The translations under genes were made by a program, and so were the position numbers. From the NCBI GenBank assembly GCA_943787485.1, contig CALSMP010000017.1:1-64000 (forward strand): a stretch of 64,000 bases of DNA, written 5' to 3'. Below, one piece after another: positions 52,719 through 61,098 of this stretch. The notes under the pieces were generated by a model. That model saw nothing but the letters and a program-made list of their open reading frames with translations, searched no databases and was not told the origin of the DNA. Every line of letters begins with the position of its first letter. Positions within the stretch are counted from its first letter, which is position 1. This DNA is from an uncultured Luminiphilus sp. Lineage in GTDB: Bacteria > Pseudomonadota > Gammaproteobacteria > Pseudomonadales > Halieaceae.

Positions 52719-53194
52719 AATTGCTTGAAGAAAAGGTATTAAAACCGATTCGGGGCTTGCTCTCGCAAGGCGTCACGCCAAAAAAAATGTCTCAAGCGGC
52801 AGCCGCAGGGTTTGTGCTTGGTATGACCCCAATGCTTGGTGTCTCGACTCCTCTTGCGGTGGTGGTGGCGGGGGTATTCAAGCTCAATCAGGTCGCCATT
52901 CAGGTGGCAAACTATGCGGCTTATCCCGCTCAGATTGTCATGTTCGTACCTTTTATCCGTCTCGGTGAATGGGTATTTGGTCTAGAACCCGCAGCGATCA
53001 ATCCGTCTGATATTACAATGATGTTCAGCAATGATTTTCAGGCTTCGGTGCAGCATTATGGCCAGTCGCTTCTTGCTGGATGGTTCTCCTGGTTAATAGC
53101 GGCAGTACCGTTAGCACTGGTTATCAGCTGGCCCGCAGAGAAGTTGCTCACAAAATATTTTGCTCAATCGGAGGTCCTGGACGAGGAGCCTTGA
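52709..53194 (+). CDS. DUF2062 membrane protein
   Basis: A 161-residue inner-membrane protein with 3-4 hydrophobic segments and the DUF2062 hallmarks AAGFVLGMTPMLGVSTPLA and ANYAAYPAQIVMFVPFIRLGE. Members are often near glycosyltransferases or lipid enzymes, but their function is unknown. No Shine-Dalgarno site precedes the ATG, which overlaps the end of the small upstream frame, suggesting coupling. Confidence 0.82.
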   Translation: MALKLLEEKVLKPIRGLLSQGVTPKKMSQAAAAGFVLGMTPMLGVSTPLAVVVAGVFKLNQVAIQVANYAAYPAQIVMFVPFIRLGEWVFGLEPAAINPSDITMMFSNDFQASVQHYGQSLLAGWFSWLIAAVPLALVISWPAEKLLTKYFAQSEVLDEEP

Positions 53195-53379
53195 TCTTTT
53201 GACAACCGAAAGGCGCTCAACCAAGGCTCCCAAACCCCTACAAGCGCCCTAGAAATTGGTTGAGCTGCTTACCGCTATAGTGTGGTCTAAGGCCGACTGC
53301 GGACCATTAAGATCCAACCATGCTGGCGTTTCATAATGGAGCCTCAGTCGCCAGTCTTCAGAAAGGTTGGCTTCTGTTT

Positions 53380-53511
53380 TTGGATGGTGTTTACATCTAT
53401 CGCGATAACCTACCACTCGATCGGCCCGATCCCAGGCTGGAACGCGTCGCCAAGGCCAACGGGTTCTCACTGCACGCCGGCGTGAGCTGCGAAGGACATC
53501 AATCAGGGTAA
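53380..53511 (+). pseudogene. IS91-family transposase fragment, N-terminal side, internally deleted
   Basis: The frame shows LLFLDGVYIYRDN joined after a gap to RVAKANGFSLHAGVSCEGHQ, two blocks that are far apart in intact IS91/IS801 transposases. The catalytic HUH region is absent. The remaining bases of 53195-53694 hold nothing further that I recognise. Confidence 0.65.
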
Positions 53512-53694
53512 CGCAGCTGACGCGTCGTCGGAGTAAGAGACCAGTGAATCATTGGGTGCCTAGTGCGGCCAATGTGATTGAACAGCAGCGCCGCGAATTG
53601 CCCATTAATGGCAGGTGAGCCCGCTTCCTTCGCTTCTATCGCCTATTAAGGTAACTTGAGGTCTCTAATCTGAATAGCAGGGCATACAAAGATA

Positions 53695-54564
53695 ATGACA
53701 TTAACATCGCTGCCTGACGGGCTAGAACTCGACTTAATGACGGACGTTGAATTAGATACCCTACGCGACTGGGCTGTAGCCGAAGGTTGGAACCCAGGCA
53801 TCTCTGATATGGCGATTGCACGAAAGTATGACCCCGAAGCCTTTATCGCGCTTCGCCGAGGAGATGAACTGCTAGGGGGCGGCTCTATTTTGAGCTATGA
53901 ATCGGCCTGTGGATTTATGGGCTTATTCATCATGCGTGAAGACTTGCGGCAGCAAGGGTTAGGTAACCTGCTCTGGCAGCACCGACGGAACCGCCTCCAA
54001 GGAAGACTCAAAGAAGGGGCGCCGATTGGTATGGATGGCGTGCTGCACATGGTGCCCTATTACGGTCGTGGCGGTTTTGCCTACTTGTACGAAGACGTTC
54101 GTTTTCAAGGAACTGCATCGGGCGCGAAGAGCCGACATTGTGCGCCGATGAGTGAAGCTGATTTTGATAAACTAATGGCCTTGGATATCACCTGCTTCCC
54201 TGGTGATCGCAGCCGGTTTTTGAAGCCATGGCTGTCTGCACCCGGCGTAAAAACAGCAGTTCTCAAAAGCAATGAGGGTCTACAAGCTTTTGGTGCATTG
54301 CGGCCCGCCGAGGAGGGGTACAAGTTTGGTCCTGTTTTAGCCTACTCTGCGACCGCTGCCGAGGAAGTCATATCTCACCTGATGTCAGCTGTAGGCGGCG
54401 AACAGATTCAGCTCGACATTCCCGAGATAAATGCCGCAGCTATGAAGATTGCGAGCTCATTTGACCTCACCGATGTGTTCCGATGCGCAAAAATGATTCT
54501 AGGTAAGCAGCCAGAGCTGCGCACAGATCGCGTCTTTGGTCTTACCTCCTTCGAATTCGGATGA
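53695..54564 (+). CDS. GNAT-family acetyltransferase, YitH/DUF1248-like
   Basis: A 289-residue acetyl-CoA-dependent acetyltransferase. The N-terminal GNAT fold has the acetyl-CoA loop in EDLRQQGLGNLLWQH (R/Q-x-x-G-x-G/A pattern) near residue 90, then PYYGRGGFAYLYEDVRF; the C-terminal half (from ~160) is a second GNAT-like domain found in YitH-type proteins. The substrate is unknown. It lies between an IS91 N-terminal fragment and a Tag/IS91 chimera, so it may be mobile-element cargo. The ribosome site is weak. Confidence 0.82.
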   Translation: MTLTSLPDGLELDLMTDVELDTLRDWAVAEGWNPGISDMAIARKYDPEAFIALRRGDELLGGGSILSYESACGFMGLFIMREDLRQQGLGNLLWQHRRNRLQGRLKEGAPIGMDGVLHMVPYYGRGGFAYLYEDVRFQGTASGAKSRHCAPMSEADFDKLMALDITCFPGDRSRFLKPWLSAPGVKTAVLKSNEGLQAFGALRPAEEGYKFGPVLAYSATAAEEVISHLMSAVGGEQIQLDIPEINAAAMKIASSFDLTDVFRCAKMILGKQPELRTDRVFGLTSFEFG

Positions 54565-54571
54565 ATGGTCG

Positions 54572-54766
54572 GTGAACACCCCAGGCTACGACGAACTCTA
54601 CCAACGCGCCTATGCTCGCAAAGGCGGCGAAGCCGAGGTTGAGGCACTTCAGCCCTCTTTTGCTTCCAAACAGTATTTCAGGACCCTAGGGTCAGACCGC
54701 CACCTCGCGGAGTTCACGCGCAAGGTCTTTCAATCGGGTATCGTATGGCGAATCGTAAATAACAAA
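54572..54766 (+). pseudogene. N-terminal fragment of a Tag-like 3-methyladenine DNA glycosylase
   Basis: About 65 codons from GTG 54572 (VNTPGYDELYQRAYARKGG, then DRHLAEFTRKVFQSGIVWRIVNNK) match the opening of the DNA-3-methyladenine glycosylase I-like family, which normally continues WPGFEEAF. Here the sequence switches at NNK into an IS91 transposase tail, so the glycosylase is cut off and inactive. Confidence 0.6.
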
Positions 54767-54895
54767 CGCCTAAAGCGGGTTTTCAATATTGACATAGAGA
54801 CCTGTGGCCGGTGTAGCGGGTCGTTGAAAGTCATCGCTTGCATTGAGGATCAGGACATCATCGACAGGATCCTAGCTCATCTCCGCGAGATGAAA
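54767..54895 (+). pseudogene. IS91-family transposase C-terminal fragment
   Basis: The sequence RLKRVFNIDIETCGRCSG and DIIDRILAHLREMK is the zinc-finger-like C-terminus of IS91/IS801 transposases (usually RVFDIDMEHCPNCGG). It is in frame with the truncated glycosylase and in the same orientation as the fragment at 53.4 kb. Beyond it, up to 55015, I see nothing coding. Confidence 0.75.
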
Positions 54896-55015
54896 GTTAC
54901 ATGGACTCTAATGTGTAAGCCAATGGTATGTGTTCTACCCACATTCATGTTGACGGGCGGCTTTCTAAAGCGATAACGAGAAACGTAAAAAAAATTAAAA
55001 GGGCAGCAAAAATTC

Positions 55016-55888
55016 TTGAAAGAAGCAGTCGAAAAAAAACAACCGACCAAATTATCAGATGAGACATTAACGGCAGTGGTTTACGGTGGCGATCATTCGC
55101 CTTGGGTTCAGGCGGTGTTGATGGGCTTGAGCGAAAAAGGCTTCCCGTGGTCCTTGAGATCAACACCACCGATCGCAACGTTTTACAAATGGGGCGTATT
55201 GATGCCGACGCTGTCGCTCAACGGCGGGCCGTGGCAGAAGGAGTCGACGGCCATGCTGATCGCCCTCGGGTTTGACGCGTTGTCGGATGAGGACAACGCC
55301 GCTATCCAAGGAGCATGGCAGGGTGTGGTCTACCGGCCTCAGAACCCCGTTCGATTTTTACATTCGTTTGCTGAAGCGGGTGATGTTTCTTCATCTGCTC
55401 TGACGAGAAGCCTCAGAAATATGGCGCGCGGTTTTATCGCGTTTTACATGATTACTTTAATCACGATTGTTCGGACCTTAAAAAAAGTTACTGATCCAGA
55501 AGACTGGGGTCAGCAGTTTCTCCATTGGGATGAAGCGTTGGCGTGCTCGGACGGCCCGTTTATCGACGGCGCGGCACCCGGTAGTCGCGACCTTCTGTTA
55601 TTCGGGATTGTGCAGTGCCACAGCAGTATTCCCGTACCTCCCCTAGAAGCACTAAGGAGCGATCAGCGCCTCGGCCACCTTCGCGCGTGGATAGGGCGCA
55701 TGCAAACACGGTTTGCCACCTCCGGACATTTATACTCTGGGCAATACTTTAAACCATTCATCGACCCGCATGCGGCAGCGAGCCGTCTACAACAAGGTCT
55801 TTTCTACCTTGGGTTCACATGCGTTTTGCTTTGCTTGCCCATCACTTTGCCACTCGTACTTTTTTACGTCTTAAGGACGCCAAGGTGA
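55016..55888 (+). CDS. glutathione S-transferase-like protein with C-terminal membrane segment
   Basis: A 290-residue protein. The N-terminal part (AVVYGGDHSPWVQAVLMGLSEKGFPW) has the strand-turn-helix of a GST/glutaredoxin thioredoxin fold, and PTLSLNGGPWQKESTAMLIAL corresponds to the cis-Pro and Ser/Glu glutathione-binding region. A helical domain follows, and the C-terminus ends in a hydrophobic helix (TCVLLCLPITLPLVLFYV), suggesting membrane attachment. I use TTG 55016 because no early ATG exists. The reaction is unknown. Confidence 0.65.
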   Translation: MKEAVEKKQPTKLSDETLTAVVYGGDHSPWVQAVLMGLSEKGFPWSLRSTPPIATFYKWGVLMPTLSLNGGPWQKESTAMLIALGFDALSDEDNAAIQGAWQGVVYRPQNPVRFLHSFAEAGDVSSSALTRSLRNMARGFIAFYMITLITIVRTLKKVTDPEDWGQQFLHWDEALACSDGPFIDGAAPGSRDLLLFGIVQCHSSIPVPPLEALRSDQRLGHLRAWIGRMQTRFATSGHLYSGQYFKPFIDPHAAASRLQQGLFYLGFTCVLLCLPITLPLVLFYVLRTPR

Positions 55889-55923
55889 GTAGTGCAATAA
55901 GCCCCCTTCTCGCCAAAGGCTCA

Positions 55924-56028
55924 GGGATGAACTATTGACCGGAGAATTGTTCTACACGCTCCGGGATGCCCAAGTACTGATGGGCCTGTGGCGGGTGGTT
56001 TACAATACAAAGCGACCGCACAGCTGAC
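55924..56028 (+). pseudogene. IS3-family transposase fragment
   Basis: The plus strand reads RDELLTGELFYTLRDAQVL then WRVVYNTKRPHS and a stop, a piece of the OrfB C-terminus. It differs from the IS3 remnant at 44 kb and lies on the other strand. The surrounding gap (55889-56280) contains nothing else recognisable. Confidence 0.75.
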
Positions 56029-56280
56029 TGGACTACAGATCGCACAAATCCGAAACAACGATCCCTGATCAAGAAATACCTATGCATATATATGCTGCGT
56101 GAACTAACCTTCACACTGGACTAGTTACTGCAAGCAGGTCAGCGGAAGCGGTGTGCAATGACAAGGTCAAACAAACAGCGACTGGAGATTTTCTGCTGAA
56201 CTCTATGTGAATTTGCAAGGCTGATAGGATTGCTCGGGTCTTGTCAGGGAGAATTAAACTAGCTTTTGCTGAGATAGATT

Positions 56281-57447
56281 ATGATTAATGTTGTGTCTTG
56301 GGCGGCCAGCTATGGAAACCTTGATCATCGAAATCTTGTTGAGGCAGGTTTTACTGATAAGGATGTAACTGCTTGCGCTGACCTTGATGGTCCAGAGTTG
56401 TTGCAGGTTTTCGATCCATCGGATGAACGCAAAGTGCCCTTCGCTGCGACCAGAGCAGCAGCTGTATTGGACGCGGCCTGGACGAAGGCAGGCTTACGCT
56501 CGGCACGCAACCGTCTCGATGGAAGAGGAGACCGTATTAGGTATCCCGATACCGCACTGGTTGTAGGTAGCTCTCTTGCGCTTGCGGATGAGGCCTGCGA
56601 AGCCACCGAAAACCCCGATAAGCGAATGGGCCCTTATGCTCTGTCAAAGCTGCGCGGCAACGCGCTGACCGCACCGCTTGCGATTCGTTTTGGCTTAGGT
56701 GGCGGTAGTCATTGTGTGAGCGCTGCAAGCGCCACGGGTGGTGCTGCGATGGTGCATGCCGCCAGTTTGATTCGCGCTAAGCAAGCTGACCGAGTTGCCG
56801 TAGTTTGCCTTGATGAAATGCGTCATAACGTCATTACGAGTGGGCTTGGCTCTACCGGCGCGAGCAGTCTCTCAAAAAAGTCTCAACCGCTCTCTGTCGA
56901 TCGCAATGGCATGCGTCCTATTACTGCGGCGGTAGCTATGATTTTGGAGACCGATGAATCTTGCCAAGCGCGAGGCCAGGGCAGTATGGCGCAATGGGTT
57001 GGGGGCTGCGTGCGTCATGAATGCCATCATCTCATGGTCCCCATTCCTTCGGGCGATGCGCTGATTGAGGCAAGCCTTAGCTCACTTGAGCAAGCTGGCT
57101 TGACCACTGGCACCATTGACTGGGTATCGCTTCATGCAACGGGAACACGCGTTTGGGACGATCTGGAAGTGCGGTGTGCAAAGCGTTTATTCGGTTCTCG
57201 CTTGCCTCACCTAAGCGCGTTCAAGCGAAGCTTTGGACATACCATGGGAGCTGCAGGCTTATTGGAAGCTGGCTTACTCTGCGAGGGCCTGGCTAGTCGG
57301 CGTTTACCACCTTGGCCTTGCCCGACAGACCCCGCGCTTGAATTGACCAAGCCGTTGAAGATTCGAAGCTATGCAACCAATGCCATGATGTGGTCTGCCG
57401 GGATGGGGGGCGACGTTGCAGCCAACATATTTTCTGCGTCGGCGTGA
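56281..57447 (+). CDS. beta-ketoacyl-ACP synthase (KAS II-like)
   Basis: A 388-residue condensing enzyme that would join an acyl thioester to a malonyl-type extender. The active site is complete: Cys145 in HCVSAASATGG, His284 in SLHATGTRVWD, Lys314 and His319 in KRSFGHTMGAAG. The N-terminal part is divergent from housekeeping FabF. It overlaps by 4 bases the gene for an adenylation-ACP-thioesterase protein, so the pair probably acts together on an ACP-bound substrate. No dedicated acyltransferase or ketoreductase is nearby; the product is unknown. Confidence 0.85.
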   Translation: MINVVSWAASYGNLDHRNLVEAGFTDKDVTACADLDGPELLQVFDPSDERKVPFAATRAAAVLDAAWTKAGLRSARNRLDGRGDRIRYPDTALVVGSSLALADEACEATENPDKRMGPYALSKLRGNALTAPLAIRFGLGGGSHCVSAASATGGAAMVHAASLIRAKQADRVAVVCLDEMRHNVITSGLGSTGASSLSKKSQPLSVDRNGMRPITAAVAMILETDESCQARGQGSMAQWVGGCVRHECHHLMVPIPSGDALIEASLSSLEQAGLTTGTIDWVSLHATGTRVWDDLEVRCAKRLFGSRLPHLSAFKRSFGHTMGAAGLLEAGLLCEGLASRRLPPWPCPTDPALELTKPLKIRSYATNAMMWSAGMGGDVAANIFSASA

Positions 57448-59567
57448 CAAGGCCGGTGATTGATCCAACCCCCCCAAAAACTTGGTATGATCCCACAACG
57501 GGTCAGCTATGTTTCCGTGCCGCTTGGGAACAAGCTGTAGCTAGTTGTGGGGATGATGTTGCTTGGTGGCGCCTTGGTAAACCAATTAGTTATCGCACGC
57601 TTCATGACTTAGCTTTAGCCTGTGAAACACCGTCATCACCCGTATGGATTGATGGCTATGAAATAGATTGGTTGGTCCAGGCTCTTGCGAGTTGGTTGCG
57701 AGATAAGGCCGTGGTTTTTTATGATAGGACTTGCTTGAGACCCAACCTATCTGCAACCGAGATTGACGCACTACCGCCTGGCACTCATGCGATCTACTTT
57801 ACATCGGGTACCACTGGTACCCCTAAAGCCATTGTACGCAGTACTGCTTTTGCTTTGCGGGAGGCTTGGGCGTACGCGCAGGACCTTGCGGTACCACAAG
57901 GCTCTAGAGCTCTCGCATTGGTATATCCGTGGTTCGGCGCCTTAACGAAACATAATTTAGGCATGTTGTTGTCTGGCACGGCTCAAGTTTTTGCTCAGGC
58001 AACCGACGCTGTAGATGTCAAGGCGAACGTACTTTATTGCACACCTTCGCAGGCGCTCGCTCTCAGGGGCGATCCCACCTGGGACTTGATTAGCCTTACA
58101 GGCGAACCAATTTCAGATCATCACCGACAGCATCTCTGTGCTATGTTAACGCCCGATGGTCGCGTGCTTGATGCGTTTGGAAGCACAGAGTGCGGGGTGA
58201 TCGCCAGGCGCTGGCTCGATCGAGCTGCTCTGGCTGAAACGCTGGACAGTTTCGCAGGCGAGGTATTACCGGGAAAATCGGTAACGGTGGACAAGCAAAA
58301 GCGCTTATCCGTTACGTTATTCGACAATCGGCGCGTTTTTACTGGTGATCTAGCCGCCCTCCGAAATGGCAAGCTGGAGCTACTAGGGCGGTCAACGGCG
58401 TTACGTAAAGTCCATGGCGTTTGGCATGACAGCACGCCGGTCCTAAGAGCGTTGCGCAATCACCCTGACATTACGCATGTGGAACTGGCGCCAGAAGGTA
58501 CCGACCAGCAGCAATTAATTGTCCGCGTTGCATGCCCTGAAACTTTGGCTTTAGCCAACCTGGAGTCTTGGCTACTGGAGAACATATCCGATCTCTGCCT
58601 GTTTCCTGTCATTGAGTGTTTCCATTCTGAACCGACCCTGGGGCCAACCGGAAAGCGGCAGTTTTGTGGAACGCCATCCCGTGTTTCTAAAGCTCGCAGC
58701 AAGGCCGTTTTAGTCGCTGACATCGTACTCGAGCACCTGCCACTCCCCGATGACTCGCCGATAAAAAAAACGAGTTTTGATTCGCTGGGCGTGGACTCTC
58801 TCGACCTCACCGAAGTGGCTCTAGAGCTTGAGGCTCGCACGGGTGCCAAGGTGGCTGAGTCATTGCTGCCATCAGACACACCTTGGTCAATAGCGCAGCG
58901 CTTGAGCAACGACCTAGTATTGCCATTTGAGTTACGTGAGCTTGCTAGTGATAACGGTGTGCCAGAGGTTATTTGTGTTGGTCGTAGCTTGGTGTTTACT
59001 CTCCCTACCCTCAGCCCAACGAATAGTTTCAAATTCAGTCCGTGCCTGCGCGCACAAAATGACCGTTTTACGATTGCTTCATTGGCGAAAAATTTGCTTG
59101 ACCACAATCCTCGGCTTCTTGAGAGCGCTGTTTCTAAATACATTATAGGTTTTTCATTAGATGCGGTGTTGGCCATCGAGCTCGCTTTCGTGTTGGAATC
59201 ACAGGGGCTAACCGTGGGTGCGGTATTTTTACTCGACCCACCAACACGAAAACGCAGATCTTGGTTGCGCATACGCACCCCAATTTTGGGTGAATGGTTA
59301 ATCCGGCCGTGGTTCAGATCTCGACCGTCTTTTGCGCGAGAATTGCGTCGTCGTGCGATCGCGCTACAGCCAACTCGTCGGATCAATGCGCCAGTCACTG
59401 TGTTACATCGAGGTGAGGCTGACTGCTGTTGGCTCGACCAACAAACGCCTACGACTTACATCAAACTGACAGACGGATCACACAAGGCACTGATTGAAGA
59501 CTCGGCGGTTCGCGCTGGCTGGTCGGTGTACTTTGAGCAGTGGGCTGCAGCGCATGGGCTTTGTTAG
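57444..59567 (+). CDS. adenylation-ACP-thioesterase multidomain protein
   Basis: A 707-residue three-domain enzyme. The adenylation domain (~20-410) has the A3-like motif TSGTTGTPK (121-128), AFGSTECG (~244-251), FTGDL and a C-terminal Lys in GPTGKRQ. An acyl carrier domain follows with the phosphopantetheine Ser in FDSLGVDSLDL (Ser452). The C-terminal part (~510-700) looks like an alpha/beta hydrolase/type I thioesterase with nucleophile Ser571 in IGFSLDAVLAIELAF. The start is a GTG overlapping the ketosynthase stop. The protein would activate a carboxylic acid, load it on its own ACP and release a product after ketosynthase action. Substrate unknown. Confidence 0.85.
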   Translation: MTRPVIDPTPPKTWYDPTTGQLCFRAAWEQAVASCGDDVAWWRLGKPISYRTLHDLALACETPSSPVWIDGYEIDWLVQALASWLRDKAVVFYDRTCLRPNLSATEIDALPPGTHAIYFTSGTTGTPKAIVRSTAFALREAWAYAQDLAVPQGSRALALVYPWFGALTKHNLGMLLSGTAQVFAQATDAVDVKANVLYCTPSQALALRGDPTWDLISLTGEPISDHHRQHLCAMLTPDGRVLDAFGSTECGVIARRWLDRAALAETLDSFAGEVLPGKSVTVDKQKRLSVTLFDNRRVFTGDLAALRNGKLELLGRSTALRKVHGVWHDSTPVLRALRNHPDITHVELAPEGTDQQQLIVRVACPETLALANLESWLLENISDLCLFPVIECFHSEPTLGPTGKRQFCGTPSRVSKARSKAVLVADIVLEHLPLPDDSPIKKTSFDSLGVDSLDLTEVALELEARTGAKVAESLLPSDTPWSIAQRLSNDLVLPFELRELASDNGVPEVICVGRSLVFTLPTLSPTNSFKFSPCLRAQNDRFTIASLAKNLLDHNPRLLESAVSKYIIGFSLDAVLAIELAFVLESQGLTVGAVFLLDPPTRKRRSWLRIRTPILGEWLIRPWFRSRPSFARELRRRAIALQPTRRINAPVTVLHRGEADCCWLDQQTPTTYIKLTDGSHKALIEDSAVRAGWSVYFEQWAAAHGLC

Positions 59568-59803
59568 TTATGCTTTATCGCCGCAACCGTTTTCTCAGCA
59601 GATAGTTTGGCTTTTCTGGGCATCATCATTTTCCTCTTGGGGTAAACGATGAGCTAAAACCCTCTCTTAGACAAATGACTGAATTAGTCCAACAGGGGCT
59701 GACGGGATACAACTTAACCTGATGAGCGAAGCCGTCTCTTAAATCAGATCGCATAAATTCCAACTTCATCCGACGACGTACAAGTGAGAAAGACCCTTAT
59801 GAC

Positions 59804-60064
59804 ATGATTTCAGTAAGGCTGTGGACTGATGGTATCCGAGTTATTAGTTGTCGTTTCAAGCCCCTTGCGTCGACCCAATCCGTTATCGAATCGTTGAAAG
59901 CGGGTGAGGGTGCGGTGACTATCCCGGAATTTATCATTAACTGGCTTGAATGCATTACCGGCGATATGGCGGGGGTGGTAAAGATTCTTGAGGAGCAGGT
60001 TGATAGTGTCGTAGAGTTAAGCGATACGATGGATGTGGCAGCGGTGCGCCAAAAACAAATATGA
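59804..60064 (+). pseudogene. fragment of a CorA/ZntB-like metal transporter
   Basis: The 86-codon frame resembles the cytoplasmic N-terminal part of CorA/ZntB proteins: RLWTDGIRVISCRFKPLAS, an E-x-LKAGEGAVTIPEFI region and a helix VVKILEEQVDSVVEL. The transmembrane helices and the GMN motif are missing after a stop at 60064, and there is no proper start region. It is probably a relic. Confidence 0.6.
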
Positions 60065-60194
60065 CTGAGGCGAGTTAAATGCGCAGGCTCCAGCTAAAGC
60101 CCTTGTGTTTTCATCCACAGTTCAGCACCATTACCCCGCTGGAGACATAAAAGTTAAAACCTAGGACAATATCATCGCTAATAATGAGGAAAAC

Positions 60195-61016
60195 ATGAAA
60201 ACAACAGCTTTAATGACAGGGGTCGCCGCGCTGTCGATGGCGAGTGCAGTATTTGGCGCAATGCTCCCTGACGCAGTACAGGGACAAGCGTCCGCGGGTC
60301 TGATTCAAATTGCAACAACAGGAAATCCTGAGGGCTTGCATGCAGAGCTCGGTGGTGAGGTTACTGAATCATCAGTGATTGCAGAGACTGTTGGTCAAGC
60401 CACGCTTAACGGCCTTCTCAACGTTGACGAGAACGAGCACCTCGCGCCCATGGCTCTGGTAGTTAACGGAACGATATACGCGATGGTTGCACCAACCATT
60501 ACCAAAGATAACTTTATCCTCGTCACTGACGATGGCGTGACTCGTCGTATGGACGTGGGCAACTCTGAAGGCACAAACGAGCCTTTTATTGTTGCTGAAG
60601 TCGATCCAAACGCACTGCCTGAGACAGTGACTAGCAAAGCCTCTGCAGGACTGATCCAAATTGCAACGACGGGCAACCCAGAGGGTTTACAGGCTGAACT
60701 GGGCGGCGAAATTGTAGAGTCCTCCATTGTGGCTGAGACAGCGGGCCAGGATGCTCTTAACGCACTGCTAATGGTCGACCAAGACGAACATCTCGCACCC
60801 ATGGCGCTCGTCGCGCCGTCTGGCGAAATTTATGCCATGGTTGCACCGACGATTACCAAGGATAATTTCGTTCTAGTTACTCGAGGTGGAGACGCTATCC
60901 GTATGGACGTCGGCTCAACCGAGGGTACTAACCAGCCCTTCCAAGTTACCAACGTCGTATCAGACGGTGGCACACCTTGGTACGTTGAGTTCTGGTACTG
61001 GTTAACGGGTGCCTAA
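60195..61016 (+). CDS. secreted protein of two near-identical 117-residue units
   Basis: A 273-residue exported protein with a signal peptide (MKTTALMTGVAALSMASAVFG). Two copies of one domain follow, at residues 32-133 and 149-252, each starting ASAGLIQIATTGNPEGL and containing EHLAPMALV, IYAMVAPTITKDNF and MDVG-x-x-EGTN. The period is 117 residues. It ends with an aromatic tail TPWYVEFWYWLTGA that could anchor or bind. No family is recognised. AGGAAAAC precedes the ATG, and a strong terminator follows, so it is monocistronic. Confidence 0.85.
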   Translation: MKTTALMTGVAALSMASAVFGAMLPDAVQGQASAGLIQIATTGNPEGLHAELGGEVTESSVIAETVGQATLNGLLNVDENEHLAPMALVVNGTIYAMVAPTITKDNFILVTDDGVTRRMDVGNSEGTNEPFIVAEVDPNALPETVTSKASAGLIQIATTGNPEGLQAELGGEIVESSIVAETAGQDALNALLMVDQDEHLAPMALVAPSGEIYAMVAPTITKDNFVLVTRGGDAIRMDVGSTEGTNQPFQVTNVVSDGGTPWYVEFWYWLTGA

Positions 61017-61040
61017 GCGTCAGTAGGTCTGTGAAATAAG

Positions 61041-61072
61041 AGCGCTGCCCCGCGGGTCGGCGCTTTTTTTTG
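61041..61072 (+). terminator. intrinsic terminator after the repeat protein gene
   Basis: A GC-rich hairpin (AGCGC outer stem, 61041-61064) is followed by a run of eight or more T, 25 bases after the stop of the duplicated-domain gene. Confidence 0.9.
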
Positions 61073-61098
61073 TCTTGGCACTTCCCATGGAGATCACA

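Noticed and set aside
58460-59398. 312-codon minus-strand ORF
   Set aside because: The opposite strand encodes ACP and thioesterase motifs; the minus-strand protein is Ser/Arg-rich with no domain pattern, typical of an antisense shadow.
60290-60960. Repeats in 60.3-60.9 kb considered as a CRISPR or DNA tandem array
   Set aside because: Only two long units exist and they are conserved as protein inside one ORF; there are no spacers. No CRISPR array is seen anywhere in the window.
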